This document shows, piece by piece, positions 30,164-40,366 of a DNA stretch of 64,000 nt (position 1 is its first letter; the number at the start of each line of letters is the position of its first letter). Origin of the DNA: Serratia marcescens subsp. marcescens ATCC 13880 (GTDB lineage: Bacteria > Pseudomonadota > Gammaproteobacteria > Enterobacterales > Enterobacteriaceae); assembly GCF_017299535.1 (NCBI RefSeq), contig NZ_CP071238.1, positions 1,798,001-1,862,000 of the forward strand, given 5' to 3'. The notes under the pieces were generated by a model. The model made no database searches. It saw only the letters and a program-made list of their open reading frames with translations, and was not told where the DNA came from. The position numbers were made by a program, and so were the translations under genes.

Positions 30164-31129
30164 TTATTGTGCGCTTGGGCGCCAGATGCGTTGCGAGATG
30201 TCGACCTTCACCGGCACCAACCGGTTGGCGTAAAACAGGTCGGCGGTTTGCTGCTGTGCGGCGATCGTATGCGCATCGAGCGGTGTGATGGCGGTCGGAG
30301 GGCGGTGATCCAGATAGCTGGCGATCACCGGTTCCGGCAGCCCCATGGCGTTGGCCAGCAGGGTCACGCTTTGCGCCCTGTCGCTGCGGGTGAGCGCATC
30401 GGCCTGGGTCAGCACCGTCAAGACCTGGCTGATAAAGGCGCCATTAGCTTCGACATAGGGGCGCGCCGCCAGATAGAAGGAACCGGTCTGATTCAGATCG
30501 GTGCCGTCGCCGAGCACCCGCACGCCGCCCTGCAGCAGCGCGGCGGAATAATAAGGATCCCAGATCGCCCAGGCATCGACGTTGCCCTGCTGGAATGCAG
30601 CGCGCGCATCGGCGGGCGTTAAATAGGCGGGCTGGATATCCGTAAATTTCAGTCCGGCTTTTTGCAGCGATCGCAGCAGCAGGTTATGTGAGCTGGATCC
30701 TTTCTGGAACGCGACCTTATGGCCTTTCAGATCGGCGACGGTTTTGATCGGGCTGTTTTCCGGCACCAGGATCACTTCCGCCTTCGGTTTGGGCGGCTCA
30801 ACGCCGACATACAGCAGATCCGCCCCGGCGGCCTGCGCGAAGATCGGCGGAATATCGCCGGTGCTGCCCAGATCGATGCTGCCGACGTTCAAGGCCTCCA
30901 GCATCTGCGGGCCGGCGGGAAACTCGATCCAACTGATGCGGGTAGCGGGGAAACGTTCCTCCAGCAGCCGGTGGCTCTTCGCCAGCACCAGACTGACCGA
31001 TCCTTTTTGGTAGCCGATGCGGAATTGCGCCGGATCCTGAGCGACGGCGGCGTTGGCCCAAACCAGCGACAGCAGGCCGGTGAAGGCGGCGGCGCTCAGC
31101 CAACGCCGCAAAGCGATGCGTTGTTTCAT
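30164..31129 (-). CDS. ssuA: SsuA, periplasmic sulfonate-binding protein
   Basis: SsuA (321 residues) binds aliphatic sulfonates in the periplasm and delivers them to SsuBC. The first 30 residues are a typical Sec signal peptide ending WANAAVAQ. The mature part begins [20 protein letters not shown], the usual start of NrtA/SsuA/TauA-type binding proteins, and continues with [20 protein letters not shown] lies five bases before the ATG. It is the second gene of the operon. Confidence 0.96.
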   Translation of the reverse strand: MKQRIALRRWLSAAAFTGLLSLVWANAAVAQDPAQFRIGYQKGSVSLVLAKSHRLLEERFPATRISWIEFPAGPQMLEALNVGSIDLGSTGDIPPIFAQAAGADLLYVGVEPPKPKAEVILVPENSPIKTVADLKGHKVAFQKGSSSHNLLLRSLQKAGLKFTDIQPAYLTPADARAAFQQGNVDAWAIWDPYYSAALLQGGVRVLGDGTDLNQTGSFYLAARPYVEANGAFISQVLTVLTQADALTRSDRAQSVTLLANAMGLPEPVIASYLDHRPPTAITPLDAHTIAAQQQTADLFYANRLVPVKVDISQRIWRPSAQ

Positions 31130-31153
31130 TCAGGCTCTCCTTTTCCAGGCGTT

Positions 31154-31732
31154 TCAGGCGGTTTGACGCGCCGCCAGTGGCGAGGCGACGCGCAGCGCAG
31201 GCGGTTTGCGGCGGCCAAGCGCCAGATAGAAACTGGCCAGTGCCTCTTCCAGCCGGGCGGCCACGGCGTCGGTGAGCGTGGCGCCTTCGTCGGTCAACTG
31301 GATCTGGCTGTCGTCGGCGAACACGCCGTGCAGCACCTCTTGCGCTTTCAGCGCCGCCAGCACCGGTTTCAACGCATAGTCCACCGCCAGCATGTGGCCG
31401 ACAGACCCCCCGGTCGCCAGCGGCAACACCACCTTATGATCCAGAGCGCGTTCCGGCAGCAGATCCAGCAGGGTTTTCAGCGCGCCGGAGAACGACGCTT
31501 TATAAACCGGCGTGGAAATCAGCAGGCCGTCGGCCTGCGCCAGCTGCTCGGCAAACGCCTTGATCGCCGGACTGTTGAAGTTGGCGTACAGCAGATCTTC
31601 GGCGTCAAAGTCGTGCAGGGTATAGGCCGTCACTTCCACCCCTTGCTGCCGCAGCCAGTTCTGACTCAGCGAGAGCAGCGCGGCGGAACGTGATGGGATG
31701 CGTGGGCTACCGGCCAGTGATATAACGCGCAT
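31154..31732 (-). CDS. ssuE: NADPH-dependent FMN reductase of the sulfonate system
   Basis: SsuE (192 residues) reduces FMN with NADPH and hands FMNH2 to SsuD. It has a flavodoxin-like fold with the N-terminal phosphate loop [15 protein letters not shown] and the central [21 protein letters not shown] start at ATG 31732 because AAGGAG stands five bases upstream; the GTG two codons earlier is adjacent to that element. It is the first gene of ssuEADCB. The promoter in the 258-base gap to pyrD is expected to respond to Cbl and CysB under sulfate starvation, but I did not resolve their sites. Confidence 0.96.
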   Translation of the reverse strand: MRVISLAGSPRIPSRSAALLSLSQNWLRQQGVEVTAYTLHDFDAEDLLYANFNSPAIKAFAEQLAQADGLLISTPVYKASFSGALKTLLDLLPERALDHKVVLPLATGGSVGHMLAVDYALKPVLAALKAQEVLHGVFADDSQIQLTDEGATLTDAVAARLEEALASFYLALGRRKPPALRVASPLAARQTA

Positions 31733-31881
31733 TGCCACTCCTTATAACTAAAAGTTAGGTTTAATTAGAAAATCAATGGGAAGTGTTTTAAACCTACCAG
31801 CAACCGGGCGCGTTTTTTAAATCTCATTTTTTGATTTGGATATGCGCAAAAGCGGATTGGCAGCGATTTGGCGGCGAAGAG

Positions 31882-31897
31882 GGAAAACGATTGCGTA
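31882..31897. promoter_or_regulatory. PurR-like operator of pyrD
   Basis: The bases GGAAAACGATTGCGTA read, on the other strand, as close to the PurR consensus ACGCAAACGTTTTC, with one central mismatch. PurR represses pyrD in E. coli. The site lies about 50 bases upstream of the predicted -10. Confidence 0.6.
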
Positions 31898-31947
31898 AAA
31901 ACGGCTTTTTTTGCCTTTAATCAATTCCAATTAGGCGGGGGATACCG

Positions 31948-31985
31948 GATAATACGCCCCCGGTTTGCAACCGGGAAATCAGGAG
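31948..31985 (+). promoter_or_regulatory. pyrD promoter and pyrimidine-responsive leader
   Basis: A GATAAT -10 element (31948-31953) is followed by a C run (31957-31961) where transcription should begin. Immediately after, CCCGGTT and AACCGGG form a seven-base hairpin with a TGC loop, ending five bases before the AGGAG ribosome site. This is the layout of the enterobacterial pyrC/pyrD leaders. There, starting at a C when CTP is plentiful includes the full hairpin and blocks translation, while starting further downstream avoids it. Confidence 0.65.
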
Positions 31986-31990
31986 AGTCC

Positions 31991-33001
31991 ATGTACTACC
32001 CCCTCATCAGGAAAGCGTTGTTCCAGCTCGATCCGGAGCGCGCGCACGAAGTGACCTTTCGTCAGCTCAGCCGTATTACCGGCACCCCATTAGCGTTTCT
32101 TGTCCGTCAGTCCGTGCCGACCAAACCGGTCAGCTGCATGGGGCTGTCGTTTAAAAACCCGCTGGGATTGGCCGCCGGTCTGGATAAAAACGGCGAATGC
32201 ATCGATGCGTTCGGCGCGATGGGCTTCGGCCATGTGGAGGTCGGCACCGTGACGCCGCGTCCGCAACCGGGCAACGACAAGCCGCGCTTGTTCCGCGTGG
32301 TTGAGGCGGAAGGCCTGATTAACCGCATGGGGTTCAATAACCATGGCGTGGACAATCTGGTTGAAAACGTTAAGAAATCCCATTTCGGCGGCATTCTTGG
32401 GATCAATATCGGCAAGAATAAAGACACGCCGGTCGAGCAGGGCAAAGACGATTATTTGATCTGCATGGATAAAGTTTATCCGTATGCCGGATATATCGCG
32501 ATTAACATCTCTTCACCGAATACGCCGGGGTTACGATCCTTACAGTATGGCGAAGCGCTGGACGATCTTTTGGCTGCGATTAAAAATAAGCAGCAGGAAT
32601 TACATGCGCGTCATCACAAATATGTGCCGGTGGCGGTAAAGATCGCGCCGGATCTTTCAGAAGAAGAATTGATCCAAATTGCCGATAGCCTGGTGCGGCA
32701 TAATATCGATGGCGTGATCGCCACCAATACCACGTTGGATCGAAAATTGATCCAGGGGTTGAATTATTGCGAACAAGCGGGCGGGTTAAGCGGGCGTCCG
32801 TTGCAATCACGCAGCACCGAAGTGATCCGTCGTCTCTCCACCGAACTGCAGGGGCGCCTGCCGATTATCGGCGTAGGCGGCATCGATTCGCTGACGGCGG
32901 CGCGCGAAAAAATGGAGGCCGGCGCGAGCCTGCTGCAAATTTATTCCGGATTTATCTATCACGGCCCGCGTTTGATTAAAGATATCGTTACCCATATCTA
33001 A
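31991..33001 (+). CDS. pyrD: Dihydroorotate dehydrogenase (class 2, quinone-linked)
   Basis: PyrD (336 residues, same length as E. coli) oxidises dihydroorotate to orotate in pyrimidine synthesis and passes electrons through FMN to membrane quinones. The N-terminal amphipathic segment [20 protein letters not shown] is the quinone-side domain. Catalytic and FMN-binding blocks follow: [14 protein letters not shown], the [11 protein letters not shown] serine motif, [11 protein letters not shown], and IGVGGIDS near the end. AGGAGAG lies just before the ATG. Codon use in the second half looks a little more AT-rich than the neighbours. Confidence 0.98.
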   Translation: MYYPLIRKALFQLDPERAHEVTFRQLSRITGTPLAFLVRQSVPTKPVSCMGLSFKNPLGLAAGLDKNGECIDAFGAMGFGHVEVGTVTPRPQPGNDKPRLFRVVEAEGLINRMGFNNHGVDNLVENVKKSHFGGILGINIGKNKDTPVEQGKDDYLICMDKVYPYAGYIAINISSPNTPGLRSLQYGEALDDLLAAIKNKQQELHARHHKYVPVAVKIAPDLSEEELIQIADSLVRHNIDGVIATNTTLDRKLIQGLNYCEQAGGLSGRPLQSRSTEVIRRLSTELQGRLPIIGVGGIDSLTAAREKMEAGASLLQIYSGFIYHGPRLIKDIVTHI

Positions 33002-33177
33002 TATTTTTCCTCTCATTTTATTCCGGGGGTTTATTTCTGCCCCCGGCTCGTCTATATTTTGTTCGTTAGCATAAATATCGTTCGCGGAATTATCCGATGT
33101 TTAAGCTATTTTATCGGTGATAAAATCGCCTTTTAGGGTGAGTGCGGCGTTGGCATAGGCAGCGAGAAGGATACGAA

Positions 33178-33726
33178 ATGAAGATAAAACCTGACGATAA
33201 TTGGCGTTGGTATTTTGATGCCGAACACGATCGGCTAATGCTGGATTTAGCTAATGGTATGATCTTTCGTTCACGTTTCCCGGCCAAAATGTTAACGCCG
33301 GACGCCTTTGATGAATGCGCTTTTTGCGTGGATGACGCTGCCCTTTATTTCACCTATGAAGAACAGTGCAAGCAGGTCAAGCTGAGCCATGAACAGCGCG
33401 CCGAGCTGGTGTTGAATGCGCTGGTCGCCTATCGCTTCCTGAAACCGCTGATGCCAAAGAGCTGGCATTTCTCGCAGCAGCATTACCCGCTGCAGCCGAA
33501 AAACGGCGAGCTGGCGGCGGTGAAAGTGATGGAGAGCGGCGCGGAAGCGCGCTTGCTGGTGGTGGAGGCCGGGGATAACGCCAGCCTGTGCCTGCTGGCG
33601 CAAAATCAGCTGACGGTCGCCGGCCGTACCATGGTATTGGGCGACGCCATCAAGGTGATGCACGATCGGCTGAAACCCTGCGTGCAGGATGAAAGCGCCG
33701 CCCCGGCTTACGACAGGGCGGTATAA
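33178..33726 (+). CDS. zapC: ZapC, cell division protein associated with FtsZ
   Basis: ZapC (182 residues; E. coli 180) binds FtsZ and promotes bundling of protofilaments at the division ring. The N-terminus [24 protein letters not shown] and the central [25 protein letters not shown] are typical. GAAGGA is eight bases upstream of the chosen ATG. It converges with ycbX, six bases apart. Confidence 0.95.
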   Translation: MKIKPDDNWRWYFDAEHDRLMLDLANGMIFRSRFPAKMLTPDAFDECAFCVDDAALYFTYEEQCKQVKLSHEQRAELVLNALVAYRFLKPLMPKSWHFSQQHYPLQPKNGELAAVKVMESGAEARLLVVEAGDNASLCLLAQNQLTVAGRTMVLGDAIKVMHDRLKPCVQDESAAPAYDRAV

Positions 33727-33732
33727 GGCGGA

Positions 33733-34836
33733 TTACGCCAGGGTCAAATCACTTTTCGGGATGCAGCTGCAGCACAGGATGGTGCCGTTGTCGCCCAGCG
33801 CGCTTTTCTTCAGGGGCGCGACTTCACCGCTCAGCAACGTAATGCGGCAACTGCCGCAAATCCCGGCGCGGCACGAGTAAGGCACGCGGATGCCTTGCTG
33901 CTCCAGCTGTTCGAGCAAAATCTGCTGGTTGTTGCCGGTAAACACCTTTCCTTCATATTCGATCGTGACGCTGTGCGCGCTGTCTTGCGGCGCTTGCACG
34001 CTCTCCACCACTTTGCCTGCGCCATAAGGGCGCGGCGGCTTGGTCGACAGCACTTCCACCGTATCGCCCACGCGGATGATGCCGCTGTTGCGCGCGATCA
34101 TATTCTGGCCGAAATCGATATCGCCGTTGTCGGCGGAGCGGAATTTTTGCAGCGTGCTGAGCGGTTCGCCGCTCGGGTGCTTGCGGCCACGCTCGGTGCT
34201 GACGGTGGTGAGCACGCAGCGGCTGCAGGGTTTCACCAGATCGAACATGACGTCGCCGACGCGGATCACCTGCCAGCCGTCTTCAGCCCAGGCGGTAGCG
34301 CCGCTCACCACCAGATTGGGGCGGAACTGTTCCAGCTTGATGCTGCCGGGGCAACGCTGCTGCAGATCGTTGAACGAAGCCTGGTTAATCAGCAGATAAG
34401 GGTAGCCGTCGGCAAACGTCAGCGGGATTTCAGGGTGCTTCTTGACCCGGCGGGTCAGCTCCGGCCCCAGCCAGCGCAGCTGCACGTCGCGCTGGAAATA
34501 GCCGCTCAGCCAACGGTTGATCTCATCTGGCGCAGTCAGCGCGGTGAAATGGTTGCCCCATACCTCGGTCGGCTGCGGCGCGGCGGCGAAGTCGCTGAAG
34601 CGAATGGCGGCGCTTTCGCCGTCCGGCGCGGTCAGGAACAGCCCGTCCGGCAGCAGCGCCGGCGTGAACAGCACCATCTGCGGATATTGGCGCGCGGTAA
34701 TAAAGGTGCCGTCCGGCTCGGTGATCATAAAGTTGCGGTCGAAGGCCAGACCGCTGCTGCCGACCTGGGCGTAAGAAAGCTGCAGGCCGCGCAGTGATTT
34801 AACCGGATGGACGTAGAGTTTGGAAAGCGTGATCAC
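33733..34836 (-). CDS. ycbX: YcbX, MOSC-domain N-hydroxylated base reductase with 2Fe-2S ferredoxin domain
   Basis: YcbX (367 residues) is a molybdenum-cofactor (MOSC) protein fused to a C-terminal plant-type ferredoxin domain. In E. coli it detoxifies N-hydroxylated base analogues such as 6-hydroxylaminopurine, with CysJ as electron donor. The MOSC N-terminal segment (VHPVKSLRG), the [11 protein letters not shown] cysteine region and the 2Fe-2S cluster cysteines (CRAGICGSC and later CCSC) are all visible. The start codon is GTG, with GGAG six bases upstream. Confidence 0.95.
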   Translation of the reverse strand: MITLSKLYVHPVKSLRGLQLSYAQVGSSGLAFDRNFMITEPDGTFITARQYPQMVLFTPALLPDGLFLTAPDGESAAIRFSDFAAAPQPTEVWGNHFTALTAPDEINRWLSGYFQRDVQLRWLGPELTRRVKKHPEIPLTFADGYPYLLINQASFNDLQQRCPGSIKLEQFRPNLVVSGATAWAEDGWQVIRVGDVMFDLVKPCSRCVLTTVSTERGRKHPSGEPLSTLQKFRSADNGDIDFGQNMIARNSGIIRVGDTVEVLSTKPPRPYGAGKVVESVQAPQDSAHSVTIEYEGKVFTGNNQQILLEQLEQQGIRVPYSCRAGICGSCRITLLSGEVAPLKKSALGDNGTILCCSCIPKSDLTLA

Positions 34837-34939
34837 CCTTATCTCCGTGCGATGATTAAATAGAAGGGAGCAACTTTATGACAAGCGGTGCGGATTAGCT
34901 ATAATGCGCAACAATTTTCTTTTTGGTGATAAGTACGAT

Positions 34940-37066
34940 ATGAACTCTCTGTTTGCCAGCACGGCGCGTGGATTGGAAGAACTGTTAAAAAGCGAGCTGG
35001 AAGCGCTTGGCGCTCACGACTGCAAAGTGGTGCAGGGCGGGGTACATTTTCAGGGTGACGATCGTCTTCTGTACCAAAGCTTGCTGTGGAGCCGCCTGGC
35101 TTCGCGCATTCTGTTGCCGCTGAACGAATTCCGCGTGCACAGCGATCTGGATCTGTACCTCGGGGTGCAGGCGATCGACTGGCCGAGCATTTTTGGCGTG
35201 GATAAAACCTTTGCCGTGCATTTCAGCGGCGTGAACGAAGAGATCCGCAACAGCCAATATGGCGCGCTGAAGGTGAAAGACGCCATCGTCGACAGCTTCA
35301 CCCGCAAACTCGACCAACGCCCGACGGTCGCCAAACAGCAGCCGGACATTCGCGTTAACGTCTTCCTGCAGCGCGATATGGCCAGCGTGGCGCTCGATCT
35401 GAGCGGCGAAGGTCTGCATCAGCGCGGCTACCGCGATCTCACCGGCCAGGCGCCGCTGAAGGAAAACCTGGCGGCCGCCATCGTGCTGCGTTCCGGCTGG
35501 CAGCCGGGCACGCCGATGCTTGATCCGATGTGCGGCTCCGGCACGCTGTTGATCGAAGCGGCGATGATCGCTGCCGATCGCGCGCCAGGCCTGCACCGTC
35601 AACACTGGGGCTTCAGCGCCTGGAATGGCCACAACGCCGAACTGTGGCGTGAAGTCACCACCGAAGCGCAGGTGCGTGCGCGCCGTGGCCTGCAGGAAAC
35701 CGCCTCTCGCTTCTTCGGTTCCGATATCGATCGCCGGGTGATTGAAATGGCGCGCGGCAACGCCCGCCGCGCCGGCGTCGCCGAGCTGATCACCTTCAAC
35801 GTCGGCGACGTCGCGCGCTTGACCAACCCGCTGCCGGAAGGCCCGCACGGCACGGTGATCAGCAACCCGCCGTACGGCGAACGCCTGGAAAGCGAACCGG
35901 CGCTGATCGCGCTGCACAACATGCTGGGCCGCGTGATGAAAAGCGCCTTCGGCGGTTGGCAACTGTCGCTGTTCAGCGCCTCGCCGGAGCTGTTGAGCTG
36001 CCTGCAGCTGCGCGCCGAGCGCCAGTTCAAGGCGAAGAACGGCCCGCTGGAGTGCGTGCAGAAAAATTATCAACTGGCGGCAAGCCCGGCCGGTAGCGCC
36101 ACCGGCGGCGTGCAGGTGGCGGAAGATTTCGCCAACCGTCTGCGCAAGAATTTGAAGAAGCTCGACAAGTGGGCGAAACAGCAGGGCATTGAATGCTACC
36201 GCCTGTACGATGCCGATCTGCCAGAATACAACGTTGCGGTGGATCGCTATGGCAGCAAGGTGGTGGTGCAGGAATATGCGCCGCCGAAAACCGTCGATGC
36301 GCAGAAAGCACGTCAGCGTCTGTTCGATGTGATCAACGCGACGCTGGCGGTGCTGGAGCTGCCGTCGAATCAGCTGATCCTGAAAACCCGCGAGCGGCAG
36401 AAGGGCAAAAACCAGTACGAGAAGCTGGCGCAGAAGGGCGAGTTCCTGCTGGTGGAAGAGTATAACGCCAAACTGTGGGTCAACCTGACCGACTATCTCG
36501 ATACCGGTCTGTTCCTCGATCACCGCATCGCGCGCCGTATGCTGGGCGAGATGAGCGGCGGCAAGGATTTCCTCAACCTGTTCGCCTACACCGGCACCGC
36601 CAGCGTGCACGCCGGGCTGGGCGGCGCGCGCAGCACCACCACGGTGGACATGTCGCGTACTTACCTGGAATGGGCGGAGAAGAACCTGCGCGCCAACGGC
36701 CTGACCGGCCGTCAGCATCGGCTGATCCAGGCCGATTGCCTGTCTTGGCTGAGCAATGCCAATGAACAGTTCGACGTGATCTTCATCGATCCGCCGACGT
36801 TCTCTAACTCCAAGCGGATGGAGAACACCTTTGACGTGCAGCGCGATCACCTGGCGCTGATGAAAGATTTGAAACGGTTGCTGCGCCGCAACGGGACCAT
36901 TATGTTCTCGAACAACAAGCGCGGTTTCCAAATGGATATGGCAGGGCTGAGCGCGTTGGGTCTGGAGGCGAAAGAGATCACCGCCAAGACGCTGTCGCAG
37001 GATTTTGCCCGTAACCGTCAGATCCACAACTGCTGGCTGGTGACTCACGCCGGCGAAGGAAAATAA
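34940..37066 (+). CDS. rlmL: RlmKL, bifunctional 23S rRNA methyltransferase (G2069/G2445)
   Basis: RlmKL (708 residues; E. coli 702) is a fusion of two methyltransferases. The N-terminal part has a THUMP domain and makes m2G2445 (catalytic NPPYGERL near 315). The C-terminal part makes m7G2069 in 23S rRNA ([15 protein letters not shown]). The start at [16 protein letters not shown] is chosen by match to E. coli, dropping twelve upstream codons. It is followed five bases later by uup. Confidence 0.97.
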   Translation: MNSLFASTARGLEELLKSELEALGAHDCKVVQGGVHFQGDDRLLYQSLLWSRLASRILLPLNEFRVHSDLDLYLGVQAIDWPSIFGVDKTFAVHFSGVNEEIRNSQYGALKVKDAIVDSFTRKLDQRPTVAKQQPDIRVNVFLQRDMASVALDLSGEGLHQRGYRDLTGQAPLKENLAAAIVLRSGWQPGTPMLDPMCGSGTLLIEAAMIAADRAPGLHRQHWGFSAWNGHNAELWREVTTEAQVRARRGLQETASRFFGSDIDRRVIEMARGNARRAGVAELITFNVGDVARLTNPLPEGPHGTVISNPPYGERLESEPALIALHNMLGRVMKSAFGGWQLSLFSASPELLSCLQLRAERQFKAKNGPLECVQKNYQLAASPAGSATGGVQVAEDFANRLRKNLKKLDKWAKQQGIECYRLYDADLPEYNVAVDRYGSKVVVQEYAPPKTVDAQKARQRLFDVINATLAVLELPSNQLILKTRERQKGKNQYEKLAQKGEFLLVEEYNAKLWVNLTDYLDTGLFLDHRIARRMLGEMSGGKDFLNLFAYTGTASVHAGLGGARSTTTVDMSRTYLEWAEKNLRANGLTGRQHRLIQADCLSWLSNANEQFDVIFIDPPTFSNSKRMENTFDVQRDHLALMKDLKRLLRRNGTIMFSNNKRGFQMDMAGLSALGLEAKEITAKTLSQDFARNRQIHNCWLVTHAGEGK

Positions 37067-37071
37067 TTACT

Positions 37072-38976
37072 ATGTCGTTAATCAGCATGTCCGGCGCCTG
37101 GCTCTCTTTCAGCGATGCGCCATTGTTAGACAACACCGAAATTCATATCGAAGACAACGAGCGCGTGTGTCTGGTCGGGCGCAACGGCGCCGGCAAATCC
37201 ACGCTGCTGAAGATCCTCGGCAAAGAGATCCCGCTGGACGACGGCCGGGTGATCTACGAACAGGATCTGATCGTGGCGCGTCTGCAACAGGATCCGCCGC
37301 GCAATATCGGCGGCAGCGTGTTCGACTTTGTAGCGGAAGGCGTCGCGGAGCAGGCGGAACACCTGAAGGCGTATCATGCGATTTCCCACCTGGTGGAGAG
37401 CGATCCGAGCGAGAAAAATCTGGCGCGCATGGCGCAAATCATGGAGATCCTCGATCACCAGGGGCTGTGGCAGCTCGACAGCCGCATCAGCGAAGTGCTG
37501 ATGCAGCTGGGGCTGAACGGCGACGCAGAACTTTCCTCGCTGTCCGGCGGCTGGCTGCGTAAAGCGGCGCTGGGCCGCGCGCTGGTGAGCTCGCCGCGCG
37601 TGCTGCTGCTCGACGAACCGACCAACCACCTGGATATCGAAACTATCGACTGGCTGGAAGGTTTCCTGAAAGAGTTCGACGGCAGCATCGTCTTCATCTC
37701 GCACGACCGTTCGTTTATCCGCAACATGGCGACGCGCATCGTCGATCTGGATCGCGGCAAGCTGGTTTCCTGGCCGGGCAACTACGATCTGTATCTGCAG
37801 AGCAAAGAAGAAGCGCTGCGGGTGGAAGAGCTGCAAAACGCCGAGTTCGACCGCAAGCTGGCGCAGGAAGAGGTCTGGATCCGTCAGGGCATAAAGGCGC
37901 GCCGCACCCGCAATGAGGGCCGCGTGCGCGCGCTGAAGGCGCTGCGCGTCGAGCGCTCGCAGCGCCGCGAAGTGATGGGCACCGCCAAGATGCAAGTGGA
38001 AGAGGCGACCCGCTCCGGCAAAATCGTATTCGAGCTGGAAGACGTCAATTATCAGGTTGGCGAAAAAGTGCTGGTGCGCGGTTTCTCCGCCCAGGTGCAG
38101 CGCGGCGACAAGATTGCGCTGGTGGGGCCGAACGGCTGCGGCAAAACCACGCTGCTGAAACTGATGCTCGGTCAGCTGAAAGCCGACAGCGGCCGTGTGC
38201 ACTGCGGCACCAAGCTGGAAGTGGCCTATTTCGACCAGCATCGCGCCGATCTCGATCCGGAACGCACGGTGATGGACAATCTGGCGGAAGGCAAGCAGGA
38301 AGTGATGGTCAACGGCCGTCCTCGCCACGTATTGGGCTATCTGCAGGACTTCCTGTTCCACCCGAAACGCGCGATGACGCCGGTGAAGGCGCTGTCGGGC
38401 GGTGAGCGTAACCGCCTGCTGTTGGCTAAGCTGTTTCTTAAACCGAGCAATCTGCTGATCCTCGATGAACCAACCAACGATCTCGACGTCGAAACGCTGG
38501 AGTTGCTGGAAGAGCTGATCGACGGCTATCAGGGCACCGTACTGCTGGTCAGCCACGATCGTCAGTTCGTCGACAACTCGGTGACCGAGTGCTGGATCTT
38601 CGAAGGCAACGGCGTGATCAATGCCTTCGTCGGCGGTTACTACGATGCGCATCACCAGCGCGCGACGGCGAAACCGATTCGTCAGGCGGCGCCGAGCGCG
38701 AGCAAACCGGCGGCGGAGAAAAAGGCCGAACAGCCGAAGAAAACGGCGGCCAAGCTGAGTTACAACCTGCTGCGTGAGCTGGAACAGTTGCCGCAGCGGC
38801 TCGAACAGCTGGAAGCGGAAATCGAAGCGCTGCAGGCGCAGATGAGTGACGCGGATTTCTTCACGCGGCCGCACAGCGAAACGCAAGAAGTGCTGACGGC
38901 GCTGGCTGATGCCGAGCAAGCGCTGGAACAGGCTTTCGCCCGTTGGGAAGAGCTGGAAGCGATGAAAAACGGCTGA
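37072..38976 (+). CDS. uup: Uup, ABC-F ATPase
   Basis: Uup (634 residues) is a soluble ABC-F protein with two ATPase domains. ABC-F proteins act on ribosomes, and uup mutants show raised precise excision of transposons. Walker A motifs are GRNGAGKSTLL (about 36) and GPNGCGKTTLL (about 351). The signatures are LSGGWLRKAALG and LSGGERNRLLL, with two Walker B/LLLDEPTNHLD-type motifs. After a lysine-rich linker (KPAAEKKAEQPKKTAAK) the C-terminal coiled coil binds DNA in E. coli. A strong hairpin follows before pqiA. Confidence 0.96.
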   Translation: MSLISMSGAWLSFSDAPLLDNTEIHIEDNERVCLVGRNGAGKSTLLKILGKEIPLDDGRVIYEQDLIVARLQQDPPRNIGGSVFDFVAEGVAEQAEHLKAYHAISHLVESDPSEKNLARMAQIMEILDHQGLWQLDSRISEVLMQLGLNGDAELSSLSGGWLRKAALGRALVSSPRVLLLDEPTNHLDIETIDWLEGFLKEFDGSIVFISHDRSFIRNMATRIVDLDRGKLVSWPGNYDLYLQSKEEALRVEELQNAEFDRKLAQEEVWIRQGIKARRTRNEGRVRALKALRVERSQRREVMGTAKMQVEEATRSGKIVFELEDVNYQVGEKVLVRGFSAQVQRGDKIALVGPNGCGKTTLLKLMLGQLKADSGRVHCGTKLEVAYFDQHRADLDPERTVMDNLAEGKQEVMVNGRPRHVLGYLQDFLFHPKRAMTPVKALSGGERNRLLLAKLFLKPSNLLILDEPTNDLDVETLELLEELIDGYQGTVLLVSHDRQFVDNSVTECWIFEGNGVINAFVGGYYDAHHQRATAKPIRQAAPSASKPAAEKKAEQPKKTAAKLSYNLLRELEQLPQRLEQLEAEIEALQAQMSDADFFTRPHSETQEVLTALADAEQALEQAFARWEELEAMKNG

Positions 38977-38983
38977 CCGTTGC

Positions 38984-39015
38984 GATGCCGCCCGCGCGCT
39001 GCTGCGGGCGGCATC
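38984..39015. repeat. Twelve-base-pair hairpin between uup and pqiA
   Basis: GATGCCGCCCGC pairs perfectly with GCGGGCGGCATC around an eight-base loop, eight bases after the uup stop. No T run follows, so it is not a classical intrinsic terminator. It may slow transcription into pqiABC or protect the uup mRNA. Confidence 0.75.
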
Positions 39016-39049
39016 GACGTGCCGGTGAGCAACGTTATTTAGGAGGAAT

Positions 39050-40366
39050 ATGGTGTGTTCCCACAACAATCATCAGCAGCATAGTCATTCCGCACCCTCG
39101 GCGGCGCAACAGGATAACCTGATGCTGTGTCCGCAGTGCGACATGCTGGTGGCGCTGCCGCCGCTGGCCTATGGCAGCAAAGCGGTATGCCCGCGCTGCA
39201 AAACCACGCTCAGCGCCCGCTGGGACGAGCCGCGCAAGCGGCCGATCGGTTACGCGCTCAGCGCCTTGTTCATGCTGGTGCTGGCCAACATTTTCCCGTT
39301 TATCAACATGCGCGTCGCCGGCCTCGGCAACGAAATCCGGCTGATCCAAATCCCGGAAGTCATGGTGGCGGAAGACTACGCCAGCATGGCCACCTTGTTT
39401 ATGGTGTTCGTGCAGCTGATCCCGGCGTTTTGCATGGTGGCGATCATCCTGCTGTGCGCCAGAGTGCATTTGCCGCTGGGCCTCAAAGAATGGATGGCCC
39501 GGGTGCTGTTCCAGTTCAAGACCTGGTGCATGGTGGAGATTTTCCTCGCCGGGGTGCTGGTCAGCTTCGTCAAGCTGATGGCCTACGGCGATATCGGCAT
39601 CGGCAGCAGCTTCGTGCCTTACTGCCTGTTCTGCCTGCTGCAGGTGCGCGCCTTCCAGTGCGTGGATCGGCGCTGGTTGTGGCAGGATATCGAACCGGCG
39701 CCGCGACTTAATCGCCCGCTGACGGTGGGGCGCACCGGCATGCGCCAGGGCGTGCGCTCTTGCGCGTGCTGCACGGCGATCTTGCCGGCCGATCAGGTGC
39801 GCTGTCCGCGCTGCCACACCAAGGGCTACGTGCGGCGTCGTCACAGCCTGCAGTGGACGCTGGCGCTGCTGGTGACCTCTGTCATGCTGTATATTCCGGC
39901 CAACCTGATGCCGATCATGGTGACCGAGGCGTTGGGCAACAAGATGAACTCCACCATCATGGCGGGGGTGATCCTGCTGTGGGGGGACGGCTCTTATCCG
40001 GTGGCGATGGTGATTTTCATCGCCAGTATCATGGTGCCGTCGCTGAAAATGTTGGCGATCGGCTGGCTGTGCTGGGATGCGAACGGCAGGAAGAAACCGC
40101 GCGCCGACAGCGAGCGTATGCATCTGATTTATGAAGTGGTCGAATTCGTTGGCCGTTGGTCAATGATCGACGTGTTTGTGATCGCCGTGTTGTCGGCGCT
40201 GGTGCGAATGGGGCAGTTGATGAGCATTTATCCCGCGACGGGCGCCGTGCTGTTCGCGCTGGTGGTGATCCTCACCATGTTCGCCGCCATGACATTTGAT
40301 CCCCGGCTGACCTGGGATCGCGCAAGTGAAACAATCAACAAGGAGCCGCAAGGTGACGGAAAATAA
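39050..40366 (+). CDS. pqiA: PqiA, inner-membrane protein of the PqiABC lipid transport system
   Basis: PqiA (438 residues) spans the inner membrane about eight times and works with the MCE protein PqiB and lipoprotein PqiC to move phospholipids across the periplasm. Two CxxC zinc-ribbon-like sites precede each membrane half: LCPQCDMLV...CPRCKTTL near 26-46 and CACCTAIL...CPRCHTKG near 235-255. AGGAGG precedes the start. The ATG at 39050 is only three bases from it, so the GTG one codon later is also possible. It is the first gene of pqiABC, which responds to SoxRS in E. coli. Confidence 0.96.
   Translation: MVCSHNNHQQHSHSAPSAAQQDNLMLCPQCDMLVALPPLAYGSKAVCPRCKTTLSARWDEPRKRPIGYALSALFMLVLANIFPFINMRVAGLGNEIRLIQIPEVMVAEDYASMATLFMVFVQLIPAFCMVAIILLCARVHLPLGLKEWMARVLFQFKTWCMVEIFLAGVLVSFVKLMAYGDIGIGSSFVPYCLFCLLQVRAFQCVDRRWLWQDIEPAPRLNRPLTVGRTGMRQGVRSCACCTAILPADQVRCPRCHTKGYVRRRHSLQWTLALLVTSVMLYIPANLMPIMVTEALGNKMNSTIMAGVILLWGDGSYPVAMVIFIASIMVPSLKMLAIGWLCWDANGRKKPRADSERMHLIYEVVEFVGRWSMIDVFVIAVLSALVRMGQLMSIYPATGAVLFALVVILTMFAAMTFDPRLTWDRASETINKEPQGDGK

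Noticed and set aside
34985..39069. Very long minus-strand open frames opposite rlmL and uup
   Set aside because: They overlap clear genes and show Arg/Gln/His-rich low-complexity translation typical of antisense GC-rich frames.
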